A DNA stretch of 64,000 nucleotides from Auanema rhodensis (Eukaryota > Nematoda > Chromadorea > Rhabditida > Rhabditidae). Position 1 is the stretch's first letter. Every line of letters begins with the position of its first letter. Below are positions 12,401 through 24,219 of this stretch, piece by piece. The stretch is from assembly GCA_964057225.1 (NCBI GenBank), contig OZ059894.1:21482476-21546475 (forward strand), in the 5' to 3' direction. Position numbers and translations under genes: made by a program. The notes under the pieces are model-generated. The model saw nothing but the letters and a program-made list of their open reading frames with translations, did not search any database and was not told where the DNA came from.

Positions 12401-12987
12401 AATTCTTCAGGGTGAAAATCGAGGATATAAGTGTGAACTTATATCAGTTGATATCTCGGTGCATTTTTAAGCTAGCGCAAATCTGATAACACAGATCGAC
12501 GCAGCTTAAAAATCCGCATCGAATGCACTATACTACATTGAGAAACGCTCAATACAAAAATTAGTTATGATCGTTTGAAAAATGATGCATTAGTGTATGT
12601 TGAGTTTCCATGTACACTCAACATTGCTTCCAAAAACATTTTGACAAAAATTTTTTCGAGAAATTTCAAAATAATTTAGCAAAAAGTAGATGTTTTTAGA
12701 TTCCTTTTTTCAAGGCAAAGACGATGGACAATGTTATTCAACGAAAAAATTAATTCTTCAGGGTGAAATTCGAGGATATAAGTGTGAACTTATATCAGTT
12801 GATATCTCGGTGCATTTTTAAGCTAGCGCAAATCTGATAACACAGATCGACGCAGCTTAAAAATCCGCATCGAATGCACTATACTACATTGAAAAACGCT
12901 TAATACAAAAATTAGTTATGATCGTTTGAAAAATGATGCATTAGTGTATGTTGAGTTTCCATGTACACTCAACATTGCTTCCAAAAA
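9478..12987. repeat. Monomers 28-37, mixed types with one tandem monomer duplication
   Basis: Monomers 29 (9829) and 30 (10180) are both of the G24/aacg/ttcgc/gaaaa type and look identical, a single-monomer tandem duplication. Monomers 31-32 and 33-34 repeat the order atcg then aacg, but with different bases at 24. Monomer 37 has a private gaaattcgagg near 12768. No higher-order period holds across the stretch and there is no gene. Confidence 0.8.
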
Positions 12988-15900
12988 CATTTTGACAAAA
13001 ATTTTTTCGAAAAATTTCAAAATAATTTAGCAAAAAGTAGATGTTTTTAGATTCCTTTTTTCAAGGCAAAGACGATGGACAATGTTATTCAACGAAAAAA
13101 TTAATTCTTCAGGGTGAAAATCGAGGATATAAGTGTGAACTTATATCAGTTGATATCTCGGTGCATTTTTAAGCTAGCGCAAATCTGATAACACAGATCG
13201 ACGCAGCTTAAAAATCCGCATCGAATGCACTATACTACATTGAGAAACGCTTAATACAAAAATTAGTTATGATCGTTTGAAAAATGATGCATTAGTGTAT
13301 GTTGAGTTTCCATGTACACTCAACATTGCTTCCAAAAACATTTTGACAAAAATTTTTTCGAAAAATTTCAAAATAATTTAGCAAAAAGTAGATGTTTTTA
13401 GATTCCTTTTTTCAAGGCAAAGACGATGGACAATGTTATTCAACGAAAAAATTAATTCTTCAGGGTGAAAATCGAGGATATAAGTGTGAACTTATATCAG
13501 TTGATATCTCGGTGCATTTTTAAGCTAGCGCAAATCTGATAACACAGATCGACGCAGCTTAAAAATCCGCATCGAATGCACTATACTACATTGAGAAACG
13601 CTCAATACAAAAATTAGTTATGATCGTTTGAAAAATGATGCATTAGTGTATGTTGAGTTTCCATGTACACTCAACATTGCTTCCAAAAACATTTTGACAA
13701 AAATTTTTTCGAAAAATTTCAAAATAATTTAGCAAAAAGTAGATGTTTTTAGATTCCTTTTTTCAAGGCAAAGACGATGGACAATGTTATTCAACGAAAA
13801 AATTAATTCTTCAGGGTGAAAATCGAGGATATAAGTGTGAACTTATATCAGTTGATATCTCGGTGCATTTTTAAGCTAGCGCAAATCTGATAACACAGAT
13901 CGACGCAGCTTAAAAATCCGCATCGAATGCACTATACTACATTGAGAAACGCTCAATACAAAAATTAGTTATGATCGTTTGAAAAATGATGCATTAGTGT
14001 ATGTTGAGTTTCCATGTACACTCAACATTGCTTCCAAAAACATTTTGACAAAAATTTTTTCGAGAAATTTCAAAATAATTTAGCAAAAAGTAGATGTTTT
14101 TAGATTCCTTTTTTCAAGGCAAAGACGATGGACAATGTTATTCAACGAAAAAATTAATTCTTCAGGGTGAAAATCGAGGATATAAGTGTGAACTTATATC
14201 AGTTGATATCTCGGTGCATTTTTAAGCTAGCGCAAATCTGATAACACAGATCGACGCAGCTTAAAAATCCGCATCGAATGCACTATACTACATTGAAAAA
14301 CGCTTAATACAAAAATTAGTTATGATCGTTTGAAAAATGATGCATTAGTGTATGTTGAGTTTCCATGTACACTCAACATTGCTTCCAAAAACATTTTGAC
14401 AAAAATTTTTTCGAGAAATTTCAAAATAATTTAGCAAAAAGTAGATGTTTTTAGATTCCTTTTCTCAAGGCAAAGACGATGGACAATGTTATTCAACGAA
14501 AAAATTAATTCTTCAGGGTGAAAATCGAGGATATAAGTGTGAACTTATATCAGTTGATATCTCGGTGCATTTTTAAGCTAGCGCAAATCTGATAACACAG
14601 ATCGACGCAGCTTAAAAATCCGCATCGAATGCACTATACTACATTGAAAAACGCTTAATACAAAAATTAGTTATGATCGTTTGAAAAATGATGCATTAGT
14701 GTATGTTGAGTTTCCATGTACACTCAACATTGCTTCCAAAAACATTTTGACAAAAATTTTTTCGAAAAATTTCAAAATAATTTAGCAAAAAGTAGATGTT
14801 TTTAGATTCCTTTTTTCAAGGCAAAGACGATGGACAATGTTATTCAACGAAAAAATTAATTCTTCAGGGTGAAAATCGAGGATATAAGTGTGAACTTATA
14901 TCAGTTGATATCTCGGTGCATTTTTAAGCTAGCGCAAATCTGATAACACAGATCGACGCAGCTTAAAAATCCGCATCAAATGCACTATACTACATTGAGA
15001 AACGTTTAATACAAAAATTAGTTATGATCGTTTGAAAAATGATGCATTAGTGTATGTTGAGTTTCCATGTACACTCAACATTGCTTCCAAAAACATTTTG
15101 ACAAAAATTTTTTCGAAAAATTTCAAAATAATTTAGCAAAAAGTAGATGTTTTTAGATTCCTTTTTTCAAGGCAAAGACGATGGACAATGTTATTCAACG
15201 AAAAAATTAATTCTTCAGGGTGAAAATCGAGGATATAAGTGTGAACTTATATCAGTTGATATCTCGGTGCATTTTTAAGCTAGCGCAAATCTGATAACAC
15301 AGATCGACGCAGCTTAAAAATCCGCATCGAATGCACTATACTACATTGAGAAACGCTTAATACAAAAATTAGTTATGATCGTTTGAAAAATGATGCATTA
15401 GTGTATGTTGAGTTTCCATGTACACTCAACATTGCTTCCAAAAACATTTTGACAAAAATTTTTTCGAAAAATTTCAAAATAATTTAGCAAAAAGTAGATG
15501 TTTTTAGATTCCTTTTTTCAAGGCAAAGACGATGGACAATGTTATTCAACGAAAAAATTAATTCTTCAGGGTGAAAATCGAGGATATAAGTGTGAACTTA
15601 TATCAGTTGATATCTCGGTGCATTTTTAAGCTAGCGCAAATCTGATAACACAGATCGACGCAGCTTAAAAATCCGCATCGAATGCACTATACTACATTGA
15701 GAAACGCTCAATACAAAAATTAGTTATGATCGTTTGAAAAATGATGCATTAGTGTATGTTGAGTTTCCATGTACACTCAACATTGCTTCCAAAAACATTT
15801 TGACAAAAATTTTTTCGAAAAATTTCAAAATAATTTAGCAAAAAGTAGATGTTTTTAGATTCCTTTTTTCAAGGCAAAGACGATGGACAATGTTATTCAA

Positions 15901-17199
15901 CGAAAAAATTAATTCTTCAGGGTGAAAATCGAGGATATAAGTGTGAACTTATATCAGTTGATATCTCGGTGCATTTTTAAGCTAGCGCAAATCTGATAAC
16001 ACAGATCGACGCAGCTTAAAAATCCGCATCGAATGCACTATACTACATTGAGAAACGCTCAATACAAAAATTAGTTATGATCGTTTGAAAAATGATGCAT
16101 TAGTGTATGTTGAGTTTCCATGTACACTCAACATTGCTTCCAAAAACATTTTGACAAAAATTTTTTCGAGAAATTTCAAAATAATTTAGCAAAAAGTAGA
16201 TGTTTTTAGATTCCTTTTTTCAAGGCAAAGACGATGGACAATGTTATTCAACGAAAAAATTAATTCTTCAGGGTGAAAATCGAGGATATAAGTGTGAACT
16301 TATATCAGTTGATATCTCGGTGCATTTTTAAGCTAGCGCAAATCTGATAACACAGATCGACGCAGCTTAAAAATCCGCATCGAATGCACTATACTACATT
16401 GAAAAACGCTTAATACAAAAATTAGTTATGATCGTTTGAAAAATGATGCATTAGTGTATGTTGAGTTTCCATGTACACTCAACATTGCTTCCAAAAACAT
16501 TTTGACAAAAATTTTTTCGAGAAATTTCAAAATAATTTAGCAAAAAGTAGATGTTTTTAGATTCCTTTTCTCAAGGCAAAGACGATGGACAATGTTATTC
16601 AACGAAAAAATTAATTCTTCAGGGTGAAAATCGAGGATATAAGTGTGAACTTATATCAGTTGATATCTCGGTGCATTTTTAAGCTAGCGCAAATCTGATA
16701 ACACAGATCGACGCAGCTTAAAAATCCGCATCGAATGCACTATACTACATTGAAAAACGCTTAATACAAAAATTAGTTATGATCGTTTGAAAAATGATGC
16801 ATTAGTGTATGTTGAGTTTCCATGTACACTCAACATTGCTTCCAAAAACATTTTGACAAAAATTTTTTCGAAAAATTTCAAAATAATTTAGCAAAAAGTA
16901 GATGTTTTTAGATTCCTTTTTTCAAGGCAAAGACGATGGACAATGTTATTCAACGAAAAAATTAATTCTTCAGGGTGAAAATCGAGGATATAAGTGTGAA
17001 CTTATATCAGTTGATATCTCGGTGCATTTTTAAGCTAGCGCAAATCTGATAACACAGATCGACGCAGCTTAAAAATCCGCATCAAATGCACTATACTACA
17101 TTGAGAAACGTTTAATACAAAAATTAGTTATGATCGTTTGAAAAATGATGCATTAGTGTATGTTGAGTTTCCATGTACACTCAACATTGCTTCCAAAAA
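12988..17199. repeat. Tandem 6-mer higher-order repeat, two copies of 2106 bp (monomers 38-43 and 44-49)
   Basis: The order of types in 12988-15093 is repeated in 15094-17199. The pairs share rare changes exactly 2106 bp apart: ttttctcaagg near 14463 and 16569; catcaaatg near 14977 and 17083; aacgtttaat near 15002 and 17108. The two C265 monomers (39-40 and 45-46) and the two G24/gaaaa monomers (41-42 and 47-48) also match. I noticed no difference between the copies, so this is a recent duplication of a six-monomer segment. Monomer 50 (17200), with T183C and A211, begins different sequence. Confidence 0.92.
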
Positions 17200-17550
17200 C
17201 ATTTTGACAAAAATTTTTTCGAAAAATTTCAAAATAATTTAGCAAAAAGTAGATGTTTTTAGATTCCTTTTTTCAAGGCAAAGACGATGGACAATGTTAT
17301 TCAACGAAAAAATTAATTCTTCAGGGTGAAAATCGAGGATATAAGTGTGAACTTATATCAGTTGATATCTCGGTGCATTTTCAAGCTAGCGCAAATCTGA
17401 TAACACAGAACGACGCAGCTTAAAAATCCGCATCGAATGCACTATACTACATTGAGAAACGCTTAATACAAAAATTAGTTATGATCGTTTGAAAAATGAT
17501 GCATTAGTGTATGTTGAGTTTCCATGTACACTCAACATTGCTTCCAAAAA

Positions 17551-17900
17551 CATTTTGACAGAAATTTTTTCGAAAAATTTCAAAATAATTTAGCAAAAAG
17601 TAGTAATTTTAGATTCCATTTTTCAAGGCAAAGACGATGGACAATGTTATTCAACGAAAAAATTAATTCTTCAGGGTGAAAATCGAGGATATAAGTGTGA
17701 ACTTATATCAGTTGATATCTCGGTGCATTTTTAAGCTAGCGCAAATCTGATAACACAGATCGACGCAGCTTAAAAATCCGCATCGAATGCACTATACTAC
17801 ATTGAGAAACGCTTAATACAAAAATTAGTTATGATCGTTTGAAAAATGATGCATTAGTGTATGTTGAGTTTCCATGTACACTCAACATTGCTTCCAAAAA
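17551..17900. repeat. 350-bp variant monomer 51 (tagtaatttt)
   Basis: The segment after position 50 reads tagtaatttt then agattccattttt, one base shorter than usual. It also carries the ccattttt change at position 69. Only monomers 51 and 59 have the shortened segment, 2808 bp apart. The ccattttt change reappears further right in monomers with cgaaataa at position 32, so its history may be separate from the deletion. The change removes the ATG at position 54 of the small chance reading frame. Confidence 0.85.
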
Positions 17901-19655
17901 CATTTTGACAAAAATTTTTTCGAAAAATTTCAAAATAATTTAGCAAAAAGTAGATGTTTTTAGATTCCTTTTTTCAAGGCAAAGACGATGGACAATGTTA
18001 TTCAACGAAAAAATTAATTCTTCAGGGTGAAAATCGAGGATATAAGTGTGAATTTATATCAGTTGATATCTCGGTGCATTTTTAAGCTAGCGCAAATCTG
18101 ATAACACAGAACGACGCAGCTTAAAAATCCGCATCGAATGCACTATACTACATTGAGAAACGCTTAATACAAAAATTAGTTATGATCGTTTGAAAAATGA
18201 TGCATTAGTGTATGTTGAGTTTCCATGTACACTCAACATTGCTTCCAAAAACATTTTGACAAAAATTTTTTTGAAAAATTTCAAAATAATTTAGCAAAAA
18301 GTAGATGTTTTTAGATTCCTTTTTTCAAGGCAAAGACGATGGACAATGTTATTCAACGAAAAAATTAATTCTTCAGGGTGAAAATCGAGGATATAAGTGT
18401 GAACTTATATCAGTTGATATCTCGGTGCATTTTTAAGCTAGCGCAAATCTGATAACACAGAACGACGCAGCTTAAAAATCCGCATCGAATGCACTATACT
18501 ACATTGAGAAACGCTTAATACAAAAATTAGTTATGATCGTTTGAAAAATGATGCATTAGTGTATGTTGAGTTTCCATGTACACTCAACATTGCTTCCAAA
18601 AACATTTTGACAAAAATTTTTTCGAGAAATTTCAAAATAATTTAGCAAAAAGTAGATGTTTTTAGATTCCTTTTTTCAAGGCAAAGACGATGGACAATGT
18701 TATTCAACGAAAAAATTAATTCTTCAGGGTGAAAATCGAGGATATAAGTGTGAACTTATATCAGTATATATCTCGGTGCATTTTTAAGCTAGTGCAAATC
18801 TGATAACACAGATCGACGCAGCTTAAAAATCCGCATCGAATGCACTATACTACATTGAGAAACGCTTAATACAAAAATTAGTTATGATCGTTTGAAAAAT
18901 GATGCATTAGTGTATGTTGAGTTTCCATGTACACTCAACATTGCTTCCAAAAACATTTTGACAAAAATTTTTTCGAAAAATTTCAAAATAATTTAACAAA
19001 AAGTAGATGTTTTTAGATTCCTTTTTTCAAGGCAAAGACGATGGACAATGTTATTCAACGAAAAAATTAATTCTTCAGGGTGAAAATCGAGGATATAAGT
19101 GTGAACTTATATCAGTTGATATCTCGGTGCATTTTTAAGCTAGCGCAAATCTGATAACACAGATCGACGCAGCTTAAAAATCCGCATCGAATGCACTATA
19201 CTACATTGAGAAACGCTCAATACAAAAATTAGTTATGATCGTTTGAAAAATGATGCATTAGTGTATGTTGAGTTTCCATGTACACTCAACATTGCTTCCA
19301 AAAACATTTTGACAAAAATTTTTTCGAAAAATTTCAAAATAATTTAGCAAAAAGTAGATGTTTTTAGATTCCTTTTTTCAAGGCAAAGACGATAGACAAT
19401 GTTATTCAACGAAAAAATTAATTCTTCAGGGTGAAAATCGAGGATATAAGTGTGAACTTATATCAGTTGATATCTCGGTGCATTTTTAAGCTAGCGCAAA
19501 TCTGATAACACAGATCGACGCAGCTTAAAAATCCGCATCGAATGCACTATACTACATTGAGAAACGCTTAATACAAAAATTAGTTATGATCGTTTGAAAA
19601 ATGATGCATTAGTGTATGTTGAGTTTCCATGTACACTCAACATTGCTTCCAAAAA

Positions 19656-20007
19656 CATTTTGACAAAAATTTTTTCGAAAAATTTCAAAATAATTTAGCA
19701 AAAAGTAGATGTTTTTAGATTCCTTCTTTTCAAGGCAAAGACGATAGACAATGTTATTCAACGAAAAAATTAATTCTTCAGGGTGAAAATCGAGGATATA
19801 AGTGTGAACTTATATCAGTTGATATCTCGGTGCATTTTTAAGCTAGCGCAAATCTGATAACACATATCGACGCAGCTTAAAAATCCGCATCGAATGCACT
19901 ATACTACATTGAGAAACGCTTAATACAAAAATTAGTTATGATCGTTTGAAAAATGATGCATTAGTGTATGTTGAGTTTCCATGTACACTCAACATTGCTT
20001 CCAAAAA
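19656..20007. repeat. 352-bp variant monomer 57, founder-type of the cttctttt family
   Basis: A C is inserted into the T run at 69-74, giving ccttcttttc, together with gatagac at 90 and catatcg at 209. The same combination occurs in monomers starting at 23166, 32293, 35804, 39315, 41422 and 48443. Each is followed by a T21 monomer, so the pair behaves as a fixed dimer. The copies at 32293, 35804 and 39315 also share attagttc near position 117; those at 19656, 23166, 41422 and 48443 keep attaattc. Two sub-lineages of the dimer therefore exist. Confidence 0.88.
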
Positions 20008-20358
20008 CATTTTGACAAAAATTTTTTTGAAAAATTTCAAAATAATTTAGCAAAAAGTAGATGTTTTTAGATTCCTTTTTTCAAGGCAAAGACGATGGAC
20101 AATGTTATTCAACGAAAAAATTAATTCTTCAGGGTGAAAATCGAGGATATAAGTGTGAACTTATATCAGTTGATATCTCGGTGCATTTTCAAGCTAGCGC
20201 AAATCTGATAACACAGAACGACGCAGCTTAAAAATCCGCATCGAATGCACTATACTACATTGAGAAACGCTTAATACAAAAATTAGTTATGATCGTTTGA
20301 AAAATGATGCATTAGTGTATGTTGAGTTTCCATGTACACTCAACATTGCTTCCAAAAA

Positions 20359-23300
20359 CATTTTGACAAAAATTTTTTCAAAAAATTTCAAAATAATTTA
20401 GCAAAAAGTAGTAATTTTAGATTCCATTTTTCAAGGCAAAGACGATGGACAATGTTATTCAACGAAAAAATTAATTCTTCAGGGTGAAAATCGAGGATAT
20501 AAGTGTGAACTTATATCAGTTGATATCTCGGTGCATTTTTAAGCTAGCGCAAATCTGATAACACAGATCGACGCAGCTTAAAAATCCGCATCGAATGCAC
20601 TATACTACATTGAGAAACGCTTAATACAAAAATTAGTTATGATCGTTTGAAAAATGATGCATTAGTGTATGTTGAGTTTCCATGTACACTCAACATTGCT
20701 TCCAAAAACATTTTGACAAAAATTTTTTCGAAAAATTTCAAAATAATTTAGCAAAAAGTAGATGTTTTTAGATTCCTTTTTTCAAGGCAAAGACGATGGA
20801 CAATGTTATTCAACGAAAAAATTAATTCTTCAGGGTGAAAATCGAGGATATAAGTGTGAATTTATATCAGTTGATATCTCGGTGCATTTTTAAGCTAGCG
20901 CAAATCTGATAACACAGAACGACGCAGCTTAAAAATCCGCATCGAATGCACTATACTACATTGAGAAACGCTTAATACAAAAATTAGTTATGATCGTTTG
21001 AAAAATGATGCATTAGTGTATGTTGAGTTTCCATGTACACTCAACATTGCTTCCAAAAACATTTTGACAAAAATTTTTTTGAAAAATTTCAAAATAATTT
21101 AGCAAAAAGTAGATGTTTTTAGATTCCTTTTTTCAAGACAAAGACGATGGACAATGTTATTCAACGAAAAAATTAATTCTTCAGGGTGAAAATCGAGGAT
21201 ATAAGTGTGAACTTATATCAGTTGATATCTCGGTGCATTTTTAAGCTAGCGCAAATCTGATAACACAGAACGACGCAGCTTAAAAATCCGCATCGAATGC
21301 ACTATACTACATTGAGAAACGCTTAATACAAAAATTAGTTATGATCGTTTGAAAAATGATGCATTAGTGTATGTTGAGTTTCCATGTACACTCAACATTG
21401 CTTCCAAAAACATTTTGACAAAAATTTTTTCGAGAAATTTCAAAATAATTTAGCAAAAAGTAGATGTTTTTAGATTCCTTTTTTCGAGGCAAAGACGATG
21501 GACAATGTTATTCAACGAAAAAATTAATTCTTCAGGGTGAAAATCGAGGATATAAGTGTGAACTTATATCAGTTGATATCTCGGTGCATTTTTAAGCTAG
21601 CCCAAATCTGATAACACAGATCGACGCAGCTTAAAAATCCGCATCGAATGCACTATACTACATTGAGAAACGCTTAATACAAAAATTAGTTATGATCGTT
21701 TGAAAAATGATGCATTAGTGTATGTTGAGTTTCGATGTACACTCAACATTGCTTCCAAAAACATTTTGACAAAAATTTTTTCGAAAAATTTCAAAATAAT
21801 TTAGCAAAAAGTAGATGTTTTCAGATTCCTTTTTTCAAGGCAAAGACGATGGACAATGTTATTCAACGAAAAAATTAATTCTTCAGGGTGAAAATCGAGG
21901 ATATAAGTGTGAACTTATATCAGTTGATATCTCGGTGCATTTTTAAGCTAGCGCAAATCTGATAACACAGATCGACGCAGCTTAAAAATCCGCATCGAAT
22001 GCACTATACTACATTGAGAAACGCTCAATACAAAAATTAGTTATGATCGTTTGAAAAATGATGCATTAGTGTATGTTGAGTTTCCATGTACACTCAACAT
22101 TGCTTCCAAAAACATTTTGACAAAAATTTTTTCGAGAAATTTCAAAATAATTTAGCAAAAAGTAGATGTTTTTAGATTCCTTTTTTCAAGGCAAAGACGA
22201 TGGACAATGTTATTCAACGAAAAAATTAATTCTTCAGGGTGAAAATCGAGGATATAAGTGTGAACTTATATCAGTTGATATCTCGGTGCATTTTTAAGCT
22301 AGCGCAAATCTGATAACACAGATCGACGCAGCTTAAAAATCCGCATCGAATGCACTATACTACATTGAGAAACGCTTAATACAAAAATTAGTTATGATCG
22401 TTTGAAAAATGATGCATTAGTGTATGTTGAGTTTCCATGTACACTCAACATTGCTTCCAAAAACATTTTGACAAAAATTTTTTCGAAAAATTTCAAAATA
22501 ATTTAGCAAAAAGTAGATGTTTTTAGATTCCTTTTTTCAAGGCAAAGACGATGGACAATGTTATTCAACGAAAAAATTAATTCTTCAGGGTGAAAATCGA
22601 GGATATAAGTGTGAACTTATATCAGTTGATATCTCGGTGCATTTTTAAGCTAGCGCAAATCTGATAACACAGATCGACGCAGCTTAAAAATCCGCATCGA
22701 ATGCACTATACTACATTGAGAAACGCTCAATACAAAAATTAGTTATGATCGTTTGAAAAATGATGCATTAGTGTATGTTGAGTTTCCATGTACACTCAAC
22801 ATTGCTTCCAAAAACATTTTGACAAAAATTTTTTCGAAAAATTTCAAAATAATTTAGCAAAAAGTAGATGTTTTTAGATTCCTTTTCTCAAGGCAAAGAC
22901 GATAGACAATGTTATTCAACGAAAAAATTAATTCTTCAGGGTGAAAATCGAGGATATAAGTGTGAACTTATATCAGTTGATATCTCGGTGCATTTTTAAG
23001 CTAGCGCAAATCTGATAACACAGATCGACGCAGCTTAAAAATCCGCATCGAATGCACTATACTACATTGAGAAACGCTTAATACAAAAATTAGTTATGAT
23101 CGTTTGAAAAATGATGCATTAGTGTATGTTGAGTTTCCATGTACACTCAACATTGCTTCCAAAAACATTTTAACAAAAATTTTTTCGAAAAATTTCAAAA
23201 TAATTTAGCAAAAAGTAGATGTTTTTAGATTCCTTCTTTTCAAGGCAAAGACGATAGACAATGTTATTCAACGAAAAAATTAATTCTTCAGGGTGAAAAT

Positions 23301-23868
23301 CGAGGATATAAGTGTGAACTTATATCAGTTGATATCTCGGTGCATTTTTAAGCTAGCGCAAATCTGATAACACATATCGACGCAGCTTAAAAATCCGCAT
23401 CGAATGCACTATACTACATTGAGAAACGCTTAATACAAAAATTAGTTATGATCGTTTGAAAAATGATGCATTAGTGTATGTTGAGTTTCCATGTACACTC
23501 AACATTGCTTCCAAAAACATTTTGACAAAAATTTTTTTGAAAAATTTCAAAATAATTTAGCAAAAAGTAGATGTTTTTAGATTCCTTTTTTCAAGGCAAA
23601 GACGATGGACAATGTTATTCAACGAAAAAATTAATTCTTCAGGGTGAAAATCGAGGATATAAGTGTGAACTTATATCAGTTGATATCTCGGTGCATTTTT
23701 AAGCTAGCGCAAATCTGATAACACAGAACGACGCAGCTTAAAAATCCGCATCGAATGCACTATACTACATTGAGAAACGCTTAATACAAAAATTAGTTAT
23801 GATCGTTTGAAAAATGATGCATTAGTGTATGTTGAGTTTCCATGTACACTCAACATTGCTTCCAAAAA
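20359..23868. repeat. Expanded copy of the 8-mer, now 10 monomers (59-68, 3510 bp)
   Basis: Monomers 59-63 match 51-55 and monomers 66-68 match 56-58, but two extra monomers (64 at 22113 and 65 at 22464) lie between. Types 64-65 (G24 then C265) repeat types 62-63, so the extra pair looks like a tandem duplication of a dimer. Monomer 59 has the same one-base loss (tagtaatttt) and 67 (23166) the same insertion. This copy carries more private changes than its sister: caagacaaag (61), ttttcgaggc, agcccaaat and ttcgatg (62), gttttcagatt (63), tttaacaaaa (67). Confidence 0.88.
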
Positions 23869-24219
23869 CATTTTGACAAAAATTGTTTCGAAAAATTTCA
23901 AAATAATTTAGCAAAAAGTAGATGTTTTTAGATTCCTTTTTTCAAGGCAAAGACGATGGACAATGTTATTCAACGAAAAAATTAATTCTTCAGGGTGAAA
24001 ATCGAGGATATAAGTGTGAACTTATATCAGTTGATATCTCGGTGCATTTTTAAGCTAGCGCAAATCTGATAACACAGAACGACGCAGCTTAAAAATCCGC
24101 ATCGAATGCACTATACTACATTGAGAAACGCTTAATACAAAAATTAGTTATGATCGTTTGAAAAATGATGCATTAGTGTATGTTGAGTTTCCATGTACAC
24201 TCAACATTGCTTCCAAAAA
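23869..24219. repeat. Monomer 69, single copy between two higher-order blocks
   Basis: A solitary A24/aacg monomer with a private aattgtttcg near 23881 (T to G in the T run). It separates the 8/10-monomer block from the 5-mer block and belongs to neither pattern. Confidence 0.75.

Larger units (their letters stand above)
17551..20358. repeat. 8-mer higher-order unit, monomers 51-58 (2808 bp)
   Basis: The unit begins with a 350-bp monomer that carries tagtaatttt in place of the usual tagatgttttt. It ends with a 352-bp monomer (57, start 19656; cttctttt insertion and catatcg) followed by a T21 monomer (58). Order of markers: tagtaatttt (51), gaattta at 153 (52), T21 (53), G24 (54), C265 (55), gatagac (56), cttctttt (57), T21 (58). 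The one-base loss in 51 and the one-base gain in 57 cancel, giving exactly 8 x 351 bp. Private changes include gacagaaat (51), cagtatatatc (54, losing EcoRV) and tttaacaaaa (55). Confidence 0.88.
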
